A stretch of DNA of 64,000 nt from Bacteroidales bacterium UBA1187 (GTDB taxonomy: Bacteria > Bacteroidota > Bacteroidia > Bacteroidales > Paludibacteraceae): assembly GCA_002309835.1 (NCBI GenBank), contig DBYL01000042.1, positions 12,399 to 76,398 of the forward strand, written 5' to 3'. The notes beneath the pieces were generated by a model, which had not been told where the DNA came from, made no database searches, and was given only the letters and a program-made list of their open reading frames with translations. How positions within the stretch are numbered: position 1 is the first letter of the stretch; each line of letters opens with the position of its first letter. Both the position numbers and the translations under genes were made by a program. Positions 49,625 through 58,442 of the stretch are shown piece by piece.

Positions 49625-50530
49625 TTAGTGTTTAGATGGGGTATATTCGTTAATTAATTTATCTGCAATACAAAGTGCCGCATCAATCGGTAGACGCTTT
49701 GAACGATGATGAATGAAATTGGCGATATTAGTAATGCCGTATGCAATCTTAGTGTATCTTTTTTCTCTCTCTAAAAAGCGTATGGCGGAATATCCATTTT
49801 TTTGCATAACATATGTCAACGATCGCAATAACTTTTCATAGCCATTAGGGGAAAAATCCCTTTCCCCGGCAAGATGAAGATATTTACACTCTTTTAGATA
49901 GTTCATTTTCGCTTTTGGGAAAGCACGTAAAAGTCGTTCGTGAACATCATATTCCTCACCATACATGAATATTCTTTCATCAAATCCACCGATGAAATCT
50001 AATTCCTTTTTTCTGACAAAAAAGAATGCCCCTTGCAACCACATGTACCTATAGAAGAAAAGATCTCTCTTTATTCCCACATAGTTTAGAAGAAAACGTG
50101 TAAACGTAGGCAGCGTGTAAACGGCATAATATGAATGCGCTTTGCTCTCAGGAGAAAAAAATTGTTTTCCTCCGCACATGATGGTATCTTTATCTTCTAA
50201 GGTCTCTAATGCTTTTTTGAAGATAGGCATAATCAGCCGTACGTCCGGGTTCATAATTGCAATAATTGATGCTGTCGCCATTTGAATGCCCACATTGTTG
50301 CCTTGCCCATAGCCGCCGTTTTTCGTATTGGATACAACGGTAACTTTATCACCGTACAATTGTTGTATTTTCTGTCGCATTGGATCATATGCGCGGCTGC
50401 AATTATCCACAATAATAATTTCGAGAGCTTCCCCGATATCATTATATTGAAAGACAGACGACAGACAATCGTATATATCTTTCTCAGAATTGTAGGTTAC
50501 TATTATAAGGGATAATTTTTTTTGCGGCAT
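49625..50530 (-). CDS. Glycosyltransferase family 2 (rhamnosyltransferase-like)
   Basis: A 301-residue enzyme: LSLIIVTYNSEKDIYDCLSS, EIIIVDNCSRAYDPM, NGGYGQGNNVGIQMA and AIMNPDVRLIMPIFKK (NPDV in place of DxD), with FFFVRKKELDFIGGFDERIF and MYGEEYDVHERLLRA. These features are typical of the rhamnosyltransferase-like subgroup with GGFDE and EEYD. A+T-rich DNA. Confidence 0.92.
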   Translation of the reverse strand: MPQKKLSLIIVTYNSEKDIYDCLSSVFQYNDIGEALEIIIVDNCSRAYDPMRQKIQQLYGDKVTVVSNTKNGGYGQGNNVGIQMATASIIAIMNPDVRLIMPIFKKALETLEDKDTIMCGGKQFFSPESKAHSYYAVYTLPTFTRFLLNYVGIKRDLFFYRYMWLQGAFFFVRKKELDFIGGFDERIFMYGEEYDVHERLLRAFPKAKMNYLKECKYLHLAGERDFSPNGYEKLLRSLTYVMQKNGYSAIRFLEREKRYTKIAYGITNIANFIHHRSKRLPIDAALCIADKLINEYTPSKH

Positions 50531-51793
50531 TTATTTTGTCTTTTTAGGTGTTGCCATGAGCAAATAAATATACATGATGGGAGAGAAATAAAGTGCTTCT
50601 ACCAGCATTAAACCGCTATAGCAAAGTATGATGGTTTTCCCTGTAATATCACCTCTCCTATAGAGTTGAATTAGCATGAGGATCCAAAGGAAGACCCCGA
50701 TAATTCCGGTTCTTACCAGTACGTTTTGAAAAGCATTGAGCAAATAGCCGCCCAAATCATCCTCTTTGCTCCACATGAACAAGTTGGATGAATGGGCTTT
50801 TATTACTTCAGGATTGTCGGTCCCAAAAATTTTCTCTCTCGTGGAGAAGTCTGCATATACACCGTACCCCCTGAAAATTCTTATATATGCAGACATGTCT
50901 GCTCCCTCTCCTCCAGAACTATCAATACTTTGGAAGCGTTCAATGATTTCGCTTCCATCGTCTGTTTGCAGGTATAATGCTGTGCCAACTATACTGGCCA
51001 TTATGAATAGCACCACAAGCAGTTTGTGTCCAATGCTTGTGATTTGTGAGAATAGAGTATAAAGAGTGAATACAATGAGTATAATGCCTAAACCTAATAA
51101 GCCACATCCCGAGCGTATAAGAATAAGCGTGATTGCTATTACAATACTAAAAGTATACTGGACTATATTGCGACCTTCGTATAGCTCTATAGCGAGAAGT
51201 GGAAGTAAAAATTGTGCAAAATAGGAAGGCTCGCTGAAGAACGATGCAGATCGAGACATGGATTCAAAATAGTCTGTGTATTCGTCTAAGTCTAGCGTAG
51301 AAAGCGCAAAAGGTAAGTGCTGAGAAATGCCTAATATGCGTACTCCGGATATGCTATACGTTATTTCTTGGAAATAAAAGAAAAGGATACATATTACGGC
51401 TATAAATTTATATATTCGCAGCGCAGTCACCTTATCAAAGCACCCATAAAACATCAAAACCAGTAATAACCTGCAGCCCCATACAAATGGGATGGTCGCC
51501 TTGATACTTGAGGCAGTTAGAATGTGAACAATAATAGCATATAATATGTAAATAATCAAAAAGCGTGGAACTTGTGAATCCTTATACTCGGTCAGTCTAT
51601 AAATGAGGATATAGATAACGCTAACAATCAGTGTTGATATAAAGGAAAAGTTCCATGCCCCCCATCCATATGTTTGAAGTAGAGGACTCATGAATAGTAG
51701 TAATACGACAAACTTTTTGAAATGACTAATCGGTGTTGCCGTAGTATTCATACTATAAGAACTCGTAATATGTAAGTCGCTATCAAAAATCAC
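50531..51793 (-). CDS. O-antigen/polysaccharide polymerase-like membrane protein
   Basis: A 420-residue protein with 10-12 predicted membrane helices and one large periplasmic loop (residues about 270-330), the topology of Wzy polymerases. Wzy joins repeat units on undecaprenyl pyrophosphate at the outer leaflet. Sequence identity to any one family is low, as usual for Wzy, so the call rests on topology and place between flippase and glycosyltransferases. ATG 51793 is 3 nt after the flippase stop; a later ATG at 51751 is possible. Confidence 0.8.
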   Translation of the reverse strand: MIFDSDLHITSSYSMNTTATPISHFKKFVVLLLFMSPLLQTYGWGAWNFSFISTLIVSVIYILIYRLTEYKDSQVPRFLIIYILYAIIVHILTASSIKATIPFVWGCRLLLVLMFYGCFDKVTALRIYKFIAVICILFFYFQEITYSISGVRILGISQHLPFALSTLDLDEYTDYFESMSRSASFFSEPSYFAQFLLPLLAIELYEGRNIVQYTFSIVIAITLILIRSGCGLLGLGIILIVFTLYTLFSQITSIGHKLLVVLFIMASIVGTALYLQTDDGSEIIERFQSIDSSGGEGADMSAYIRIFRGYGVYADFSTREKIFGTDNPEVIKAHSSNLFMWSKEDDLGGYLLNAFQNVLVRTGIIGVFLWILMLIQLYRRGDITGKTIILCYSGLMLVEALYFSPIMYIYLLMATPKKTK

Positions 51794-51796
51794 TAT

Positions 51797-53152
51797 TTAT
51801 ACATTCCATAGTTCTTTAATTACTACACTTGGCCATTTCCAATTTTGGTACGCCAATTGGGCAATACCGGGGGCGAGAATAAGTCCCCAAATGCCCCAAT
51901 GAAGCGGACCTAAGAAGATCCACAGCAACAATACAGTAGCTGCTCCGCTCACTAAAGAAGGGATAAAGAACGGTATCTTATTATCCGCCATGATGAATCC
52001 TGCAGACTGAGCATGGTTATGCTCCAGGGTGCTGATAATCAACATTACGATGAGCATGGAGATCGGAACAAACGGAGTCTGACTACCAATGAGATTTAAT
52101 GCCCAATCGCCAAAGAAAATCCATGCTATGCCGCCGACTAAATACACCGCCAATAGGCTACCGGTGCACAGGAAATAGTATCGCCTGAGTTGGGCGAGAT
52201 TATTCTCTGCGCGGCACTGCGCTAACTTAGGCATATACGACTGATAGAAGACCATGGCACAACGTGCTAATACGTCCATTACTTGCATTGTGATGCCGTA
52301 GCACGCCACTTCTTCCAGCGTCAGGAAGGCAGAGCCGATAAGTACTGCGGACTTATTCACTAAGAATCCTCCTAATTGCGTTAACCCAATCTTGATTGCA
52401 TTGGGAGTAATGGCGCTGAGTATCTCCTTCGGCTCGCGTTCCTCTGCTTCGCGCAGATGCGCTTTCAGTTCCGGGGTGAAGAATACATAATACGTCAGCA
52501 CCCTTCGAATAATCGTTGCCGTCAATTGGGAAGCCACGATGGCGGTTAGACCCAATCCTGCATATATCAAACCGATGGCAAGGCCTATATAGATCATTTG
52601 TCCCAGCATGTTGATTTGCTGAATACGTTTGACGTATCCTTTGCCGGTGAGCAGTGCATCGTAGTAGAAGGTGTATAGATTATAGCAGTTGATGACAATC
52701 AACAATAGCCATGCGATAAGTGCGTCTTGTCGATCGCCTGAGTATTTCTGCAGTATATAATAGAAATAGGCCGTTCCTGCAGTTGCCAATAAAGCAAACA
52801 CACCCAATGCTATCCATCGGTAAAAACGCCGCATGGCCGTTAGTGTACCTTTGAGCAAGCCATAGTCCACGTCGGCATCGGAAGTGGTATGGGCTACACC
52901 TTCTTTTTGTAGCGACTTGACACCGGAGAAGATGTAACTGATATTGCGAGCGAATGAGGGACGGAAACCGAAATCGAGTAGGAGCACCAAAAACGTGATC
53001 GTCTGGAATATATTCCAGATTCCCACGGTCTCTTGCGGCATCTTATGCAAAATAAATGGCAGCAGAATAACGCCGGCACCAATCATAAAAGCAGTACCGG
53101 CATAACTCCATGCAATCTCTCGCTTACCTATATGCTCTACTTTTTCAGCCAC
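51797..53152 (-). CDS. Polysaccharide flippase (Wzx/PST family)
   Basis: A 451-residue membrane protein with about 12-14 helices of the MATE/PST fold (IAWSYAGTAFMIGAGVILLP; LGGFLVNKSAVLIGSAFLTL; YFLCTGSLLAVYLVGGIAWI). It moves undecaprenyl-linked repeat units across the inner membrane. Its start codon overlaps the last base of the dehydrogenase stop, so translation is coupled. Confidence 0.9.
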   Translation of the reverse strand: MAEKVEHIGKREIAWSYAGTAFMIGAGVILLPFILHKMPQETVGIWNIFQTITFLVLLLDFGFRPSFARNISYIFSGVKSLQKEGVAHTTSDADVDYGLLKGTLTAMRRFYRWIALGVFALLATAGTAYFYYILQKYSGDRQDALIAWLLLIVINCYNLYTFYYDALLTGKGYVKRIQQINMLGQMIYIGLAIGLIYAGLGLTAIVASQLTATIIRRVLTYYVFFTPELKAHLREAEEREPKEILSAITPNAIKIGLTQLGGFLVNKSAVLIGSAFLTLEEVACYGITMQVMDVLARCAMVFYQSYMPKLAQCRAENNLAQLRRYYFLCTGSLLAVYLVGGIAWIFFGDWALNLIGSQTPFVPISMLIVMLIISTLEHNHAQSAGFIMADNKIPFFIPSLVSGAATVLLLWIFLGPLHWGIWGLILAPGIAQLAYQNWKWPSVVIKELWNV

Positions 53153-54390
53153 TAATCCCTTCTGAAAAGATCTCTTGTATATACTTTGTCTTGAACGTCA
53201 TCTAATACCGCGTCGTAGCGGTTGGCGATGATAGCTTGGCTGCGGCGTTTGAATTCGGCAAGGTCGTTCACTACTTCGCTGCCGAAGAAAGTGGTGCCGT
53301 TCTCAAGCGTCGGTTCATAGATGATGACTTGCGCACCTTTGGCTTTCACGCGCTTCATAATACCTTGAATACTCGACTGACGGAAGTTATCGCTGTTCGA
53401 CTTCATCGTTAGACGATAGACGCCGATGGTACAGTCATGCTCCTGCGTGGCATCGAAATCACCCTTGTGGTAGTAATCGTAATATCCGGCTTTGGCCAGC
53501 ACGCGGTCGGCGATAAAGTCCTTGCGCGTGCGATTCGATTCTACGATAGCGCCAATCAAGTTCTCCGGCACATCCGCATAGTTGGCCAGCAACTGCTTCG
53601 TGTCTTTCGGCAGACAGTAACCGCCATAACCGAAGGACGGGTTGTTATAATGCGTACCGATACGCGGGTCGAGACAGACGCCATCGATGATGGCCTTCGT
53701 GTCCAGTCCTTTCATCTCCGCGTAAGTGTCGAGTTCATTGAAATAGCTCACGCGCAGCGCCAGATAGGTGTTCGCGAAGAGCTTGACTGCTTCTGCTTCG
53801 GTCAGCCCCATGATGCGGGTCTCGATATCGGTTTTGATTGCGCCCTCTTTAAGTAGGTTTGCAAAGGTCTCGGCTGCGGCTGTCAGACGGGCATCCGTCA
53901 GCACGGTACCCACGATGATACGACTCGGGAATAGGTTATCCTCCAGCGCTTTGCTCTCGCGCAAGAACTCCGGCGAGAAAAGGATATTGTCGCACTGGTA
54001 TTTGCGGCGCACGGACTCGGTGTAACCCACAGGGATCGTGGATTTGATAACCATGATGGCGTCTTTATTCACGCGCAGCACGGTCTCAATGACGTTCTCT
54101 ACGGCCGAGGTGTCGAAATAATTACGACGGCTGTCGTAGTTCGTCGGCGCAGCAATCACCACAAACTCCGCATCCTTGTAGGCCGCTTCGGCATCAAGCG
54201 TAGCGGTGAGATGCAGCGGCTTCTCCGCTAGGTATTTCTCGATATACTCGTCCTGAATAGGCGACTGATGACGATTGATCATCGCCACCTTCTCCGGCAC
54301 GATATCCACCGCCGTCACTTCGTTATGTTGAGCGAGTAGGGTAGCGATGCTCAGTCCTACGTAACCCGTTCCTGCTACTGCAATTTTCAT
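53152..54390 (-). CDS. UDP-glucose/GDP-mannose dehydrogenase family
   Basis: A 412-residue NAD-dependent enzyme that oxidises the C6 hydroxyl of a nucleotide sugar to a carboxylate. It has the N-terminal Rossmann motif IAVAGTGYVGLSIATLLA, TTIPVG-like KSTIPVGYTESV, and the catalytic Cys in GYGGYCLPKDTKQLL, plus a complete C-terminal domain. UDP-glucose 6-dehydrogenase (Ugd) is the likeliest activity. Start at 54390 because ATG there overlaps the upstream gene region and the longer frame to 54426 adds only a non-conserved tail. Confidence 0.9.
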   Translation of the reverse strand: MKIAVAGTGYVGLSIATLLAQHNEVTAVDIVPEKVAMINRHQSPIQDEYIEKYLAEKPLHLTATLDAEAAYKDAEFVVIAAPTNYDSRRNYFDTSAVENVIETVLRVNKDAIMVIKSTIPVGYTESVRRKYQCDNILFSPEFLRESKALEDNLFPSRIIVGTVLTDARLTAAAETFANLLKEGAIKTDIETRIMGLTEAEAVKLFANTYLALRVSYFNELDTYAEMKGLDTKAIIDGVCLDPRIGTHYNNPSFGYGGYCLPKDTKQLLANYADVPENLIGAIVESNRTRKDFIADRVLAKAGYYDYYHKGDFDATQEHDCTIGVYRLTMKSNSDNFRQSSIQGIMKRVKAKGAQVIIYEPTLENGTTFFGSEVVNDLAEFKRRSQAIIANRYDAVLDDVQDKVYTRDLFRRD

Positions 54391-54391
54391 A

Positions 54392-55147
54392 TTAGATTTT
54401 TTCTTCAAATCCTCTAAAATGCACATTCAACTCATGCAAATGTTCGAGCAGCGTTCCTAACGACGTACCTTCTGTCATCTTCGCGAAGGCGTTGACATCC
54501 TTTGGGAAGCACTTACCGCCGTATCCGAACTTACCGTCCGGTCCCGGCACATAGGTGTGGGTGTCGTTGATATACCCCGACAGCAGTACACCGGTATGCA
54601 CTTTGCGCCAGTCTGCTCCCATCTTCTCGCAATACTCGCGGCATGCATTGAAGTACGTCACTTTGTATGCGCCGAAGACATTATGCATGTACTTGGTGAG
54701 CTCTGCCTCCAGCGGACTCATGACGGTAAATTTCTTGCCCACGAAGATCTTCGTCAGCAACTCCTGCGCGCCGGTGAAGACCATGGTCTGCTTTCTGAAA
54801 TCTTCCAAGAAAGTGCGTTCTGTAAGGAACTCCGGCATGTAATACACGTTATGACCTGTCTCACGGGTAAGCATCTCACTCGTGCCCGGCAGAATAGTCG
54901 TGCGAACGAATACCGGCACGTCCGGCAGGTTTTTGATCAACTCCTTCATCAACGTCAGGTCCTGTGTTCCGTCCTCTTCCGTAGGAACATGAATCTGAAG
55001 AAATGCGATGTCAATCTTGCTCAAATCATCATTGTAGCCTTTCGGAGGGTCACTGATGAATAACTTGCACTCCGGATTGTTATGCTCCAACCAGTCTTTT
55101 AATGCTCCTCCCACGAAGCCGCATCCAATAATTCCAACATTAATCAT
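54392..55147 (-). CDS. Short UDP-sugar dehydrogenase-family protein
   Basis: A 251-residue member of the same family as the next gene but without its C-terminal UDP-binding domain. The NAD site (INVGIIGCGFVGGALKDWL), VRTTILPGTSEML and the catalytic Cys in GYGGKCFPKDVNAFAKM are kept. The truncated architecture suggests a different substrate or a partner role to the full-length enzyme. First gene of the repeat-unit operon, with a promoter at 55184-55214. Confidence 0.85.
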   Translation of the reverse strand: MINVGIIGCGFVGGALKDWLEHNNPECKLFISDPPKGYNDDLSKIDIAFLQIHVPTEEDGTQDLTLMKELIKNLPDVPVFVRTTILPGTSEMLTRETGHNVYYMPEFLTERTFLEDFRKQTMVFTGAQELLTKIFVGKKFTVMSPLEAELTKYMHNVFGAYKVTYFNACREYCEKMGADWRKVHTGVLLSGYINDTHTYVPGPDGKFGYGGKCFPKDVNAFAKMTEGTSLGTLLEHLHELNVHFRGFEEKI

Positions 55148-55183
55148 ATAGTCGTGTTTTCACTAATTTTACAAAATGGGCCG

Positions 55184-55214
55184 CAAAGATACAACATTTT
55201 TTTTACATACGCAA
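55184..55214 (-). promoter_or_regulatory. Promoter of the repeat-unit operon
   Basis: Minus strand: TTG (55212-55214), CGTATGTAAA at the start of the 20-nt spacer, TATCTTTG (55184-55191). Confidence 0.85.
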
Positions 55215-55306
55215 GTGCGCGCGAACTTTATTTCAAAAAAAATACTTTTTCCACCCATTTATGGGCTCCTTTCCACTTTCCGCTTTTAACTTTCAACTTT
55301 TCTTTG

Positions 55307-55314
55307 TACCTTTG
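55307..55314 (+). promoter_or_regulatory. -7 element of the DUF2723 gene promoter
   Basis: TACCTTTG at 55307-55314; upstream is T-rich DNA with a less clear -33. It lies about 50 nt before the ATG at 55365. Confidence 0.6.
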
Positions 55315-55364
55315 CACCGTAATTTGGCTTATTATGGGCTTATAACAAAAAATTAACGATAAAA

Positions 55365-58300
55365 ATGAAAAAATTCAAATTGTGGAATACGCTCTTCGGC
55401 TGGTTGGTTTTTGCCATCGCTGCGGCTACGTATCTCCTTACGATGGAGCCTACCGCTTCTTTCTGGGACTGCGGTGAGTTCATCTCCAGCGCCGCCAAAC
55501 TGGACGTTGGTCACCCGCCCGGAGCACCGTTCTTCATGCTGATGGGCCATTTCTTCAGTCTCTTTGCTTCGGACACGGCGCATATCGCGATGTGTGTGAA
55601 TGCATTGTCGGCGTTGGCGAGTGCCTTCACGATCCTGTTCCTTTTCTGGACCATCACGGCGCTGGCGAAGAAACTCGTTGGCGTGCAAGCGAACGCGGAA
55701 ATGGATCTTTGGAAAGGTGTTGGAATCCTTGGCGCAGGTGTCGTTGGTGCACTGGCGTACACGTTCAGTGATACCTTCTGGTTCTCGGCTGTAGAAGGTG
55801 AGGTATATGCTTCCTCATCGCTCTTTACGGCTGTGGTGTTCTGGCTCATTCTCAAATGGGACGAGCAGGCGGACGAAGAAGGCTCCGACAAATGGTTGAT
55901 TCTCATCGCTTATCTGATGGGCTTGAGTATCGGTGTACACCTCTTGAACTTGCTGACGATTCCGGCTATCGGACTGGTGTATTACTTCCGCCGTTATACC
56001 TTCTCGTGGAAGGGTCTGATCTACGCATTCCTCGCTTCGTGCCTGGTATTGCTGGTTATCCTCTACGGAATTATTCCGGGTTTCCCGACGCTTATCGGAT
56101 GGTTTGAGTTGATGTTCGTCAACGGTCTCGGATGTCCGTTCAATACGGGTATGTGGGTATGCCTGGCACTGACGGTTGGACTGATCTCATGGGCGATTTG
56201 GTACACACATCAGCGCGCGGATGCCGAGTACGCAGAAGGAAAAGGCAAGAACCTCTGGCGCTGGTTGAATACCGGTGTGCTGATGGTAGCGGTGATCCTG
56301 ATCGGTTACAGCAGTTATGCTGCGTTGGTGATCCGTTCGAATGCCGACACCCCGATGGACCAGAACAGTCCGGATAACGTCTTCAGTCTCAAGTATTACC
56401 TCAATCGTGAGCAGTATGGCGACCGTCCGTTATTCTACGGTCAGACGTATAATGCACCGGTGGAATTGCGTATCGAAGGCAACATGTGCGTGCCGGTGGA
56501 GAAAAAAGGTCATGCGCAATATGCTCCGGCACCGAAGGTAGAAGGTGAGAAGGACCACTATGTCATCACCGGTTATAAGACCGATTACGTCTATATGAAG
56601 CAGTTCTGCATGCTCTTCCCGCGTATGTATTCCAGCCAAGGAAGCCATGTGCAGGCTTATAAAGAGTGGGCAAATGTGAAGGGCAGACGCGTGCGCTACG
56701 AGTACTGCGGCCAGCAGAAGACAGAGTATTGTCCGACCTTCGCAGAGAATCTACGATTCTTCTTCCGCTATCAGGTGAACTTCATGTACTGGCGTTATTT
56801 CATGTGGAATTTCGCGGGCCGTCAGAACGACCTGCAGTCCTATGGAGATATCACTAAAGGCAACTGGATCTCCGGTATCCCGGCTATTGATAATGCAATG
56901 CTTGGTGACCAGAGTCTGCTGCCTACGGAACTGAAGGAGAACAAAGGCCATAACGTCTATTATTTCCTGCCGTTGCTGCTCGGTATCATCGGTATCGTTT
57001 GGCAGTGCGGAAAGAAAGACAAGGACGGTAAGGCTGAAGGATGGAAGAGCTTCACGCTGACCTTCCTGCTATTCTTCCTGACCGGTCTGGCTATCGTGCT
57101 GTACCTCAATCAGACGCCTTATCAGCCGCGTGAACGAGACTATGCGTACGCCGGTTCGTTCTATGCGTTCTGTATCTGGATCGGTCTGGGTGCTTTAGCC
57201 CTCATCGATTGGATCAATAATGGGTTAAAGGATGAGCGGATTAGAGGATTAGTGGCAGTGGTTGTATCGCTCGTATGCCTAGGTGTTCCAACTCTCATGG
57301 CGCAGCAGAACTGGGATGACCACGATCGTTCGAATAGATATTCCTGCCGTGACTTCGGAGCAAACTACCTCAAGTCCTGCGAGACGCAAGCGATCCTCTT
57401 CTCGAATGGCGATAACGATACCTTCCCGCTTTGGTACAACCAAGAGGTGGAGGAAGTAGGCACGGATATCCGCGTCTGCAACCTCAGTTATCTGCAGACC
57501 GACTGGTATATCGCTCAGATGAAACGTCCGTACTACGAGTCGAAGGCGTTGCCTATCTCGTGGGAATACAAGGACTACATGCCCGGATCCAATGAGATTG
57601 CGCGTGTGGACAACCGTCTGGGACAACCGATATCGGTGGAGAAAGCATTTAATTTCCTCCGTTCGGAAGATCCGCGTACCAAGACCCGCGAAGGCGATAA
57701 CTATATTCCTTCGGATCAGCTTTACGTAGAGACGCCGGCCGGAGAACAGATCATGTTCCAGAAGAAACGTATGTACACTCGTTCGCAGATGATGATCATG
57801 GAGATGCTATCCACCAATAATTGGGAGCGTCCGATCTACTTCTGCGCTACCGTAGGTAATGACTATTACCTGGGTCTCGAACCATATATGGAACTGACGG
57901 GTCTGGCGTACCAGATCATGCCGACGCGCAGCCGTGACGGTCAACCACGGGTGAACACCGAGAAGATGTATGAGAACATGATGCATAAGTTCGCTTATGG
58001 CAATATGAATATCCCGGGCATCTATATCGATGAGAACCTGATGCGCATGTGCCGCACCCATCGTATGATGTTCGCCCAACTGGCAGAGGAACTACTGCGT
58101 AAGGGTGAGCGCGAGAAAGCATTAGAAGTGCTCGATTATTCGGAAGAGCAACTGCCGGGTTATAACATCCCGTATGACTATACCTCGGCATCCATGGCGC
58201 AGATGTATCTCATCTTACATGAGGACGAGAAAGCGCTGGCGATCATGGATAAGGTAGCTACGACCTGCGTCGAGTATCTGCGCTTTGCGCAGTCGCTCAA

Positions 58301-58442
58301 CCGTCGTCAGCGTCAGTTGATGGAGTCCACTACCGGTCGTGAGGCTGCGATCTTGAATTATGTGCTCCAGACCTGCGAGCGCTTCGGACAAACTGAGTTT
58401 GTAGATAAATATTATCCTGACTATGCCGCTTACGTTAAATAA
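55365..58442 (+). CDS. DUF2723 membrane glycosyltransferase (protein O-mannosyltransferase-like)
   Basis: A 1025-residue protein. The N-terminal 350 residues hold 8-10 membrane helices with the GT-C-type acidic motif FWDCGEFISSAAKLDVGHPP on the first outer loop, corresponding to the catalytic Asp/Glu of PMT enzymes. A second block of helices lies near 540-640. The C-terminal third is periplasmic, with a TPR-like helical end (RKGEREKALEVLDYSEEQLP). In Bacteroidota such proteins attach mannose or other lipid-linked sugars to secreted proteins. The middle carries a repeat-derived GLKDERIRGLV. Confidence 0.87.
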   Translation: MKKFKLWNTLFGWLVFAIAAATYLLTMEPTASFWDCGEFISSAAKLDVGHPPGAPFFMLMGHFFSLFASDTAHIAMCVNALSALASAFTILFLFWTITALAKKLVGVQANAEMDLWKGVGILGAGVVGALAYTFSDTFWFSAVEGEVYASSSLFTAVVFWLILKWDEQADEEGSDKWLILIAYLMGLSIGVHLLNLLTIPAIGLVYYFRRYTFSWKGLIYAFLASCLVLLVILYGIIPGFPTLIGWFELMFVNGLGCPFNTGMWVCLALTVGLISWAIWYTHQRADAEYAEGKGKNLWRWLNTGVLMVAVILIGYSSYAALVIRSNADTPMDQNSPDNVFSLKYYLNREQYGDRPLFYGQTYNAPVELRIEGNMCVPVEKKGHAQYAPAPKVEGEKDHYVITGYKTDYVYMKQFCMLFPRMYSSQGSHVQAYKEWANVKGRRVRYEYCGQQKTEYCPTFAENLRFFFRYQVNFMYWRYFMWNFAGRQNDLQSYGDITKGNWISGIPAIDNAMLGDQSLLPTELKENKGHNVYYFLPLLLGIIGIVWQCGKKDKDGKAEGWKSFTLTFLLFFLTGLAIVLYLNQTPYQPRERDYAYAGSFYAFCIWIGLGALALIDWINNGLKDERIRGLVAVVVSLVCLGVPTLMAQQNWDDHDRSNRYSCRDFGANYLKSCETQAILFSNGDNDTFPLWYNQEVEEVGTDIRVCNLSYLQTDWYIAQMKRPYYESKALPISWEYKDYMPGSNEIARVDNRLGQPISVEKAFNFLRSEDPRTKTREGDNYIPSDQLYVETPAGEQIMFQKKRMYTRSQMMIMEMLSTNNWERPIYFCATVGNDYYLGLEPYMELTGLAYQIMPTRSRDGQPRVNTEKMYENMMHKFAYGNMNIPGIYIDENLMRMCRTHRMMFAQLAEELLRKGEREKALEVLDYSEEQLPGYNIPYDYTSASMAQMYLILHEDEKALAIMDKVATTCVEYLRFAQSLNRRQRQLMESTTGREAAILNYVLQTCERFGQTEFVDKYYPDYAAYVK
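57222..57255. repeat. TTAGNGG-type repeat inside the DUF2723 gene
   Basis: GGGTTAAAGGATGAGCGGAT followed by TAGAGGATTAGTGG, translated GLKDERIRGLV, between two membrane helices. Same repeat family as 18857. Confidence 0.75.
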
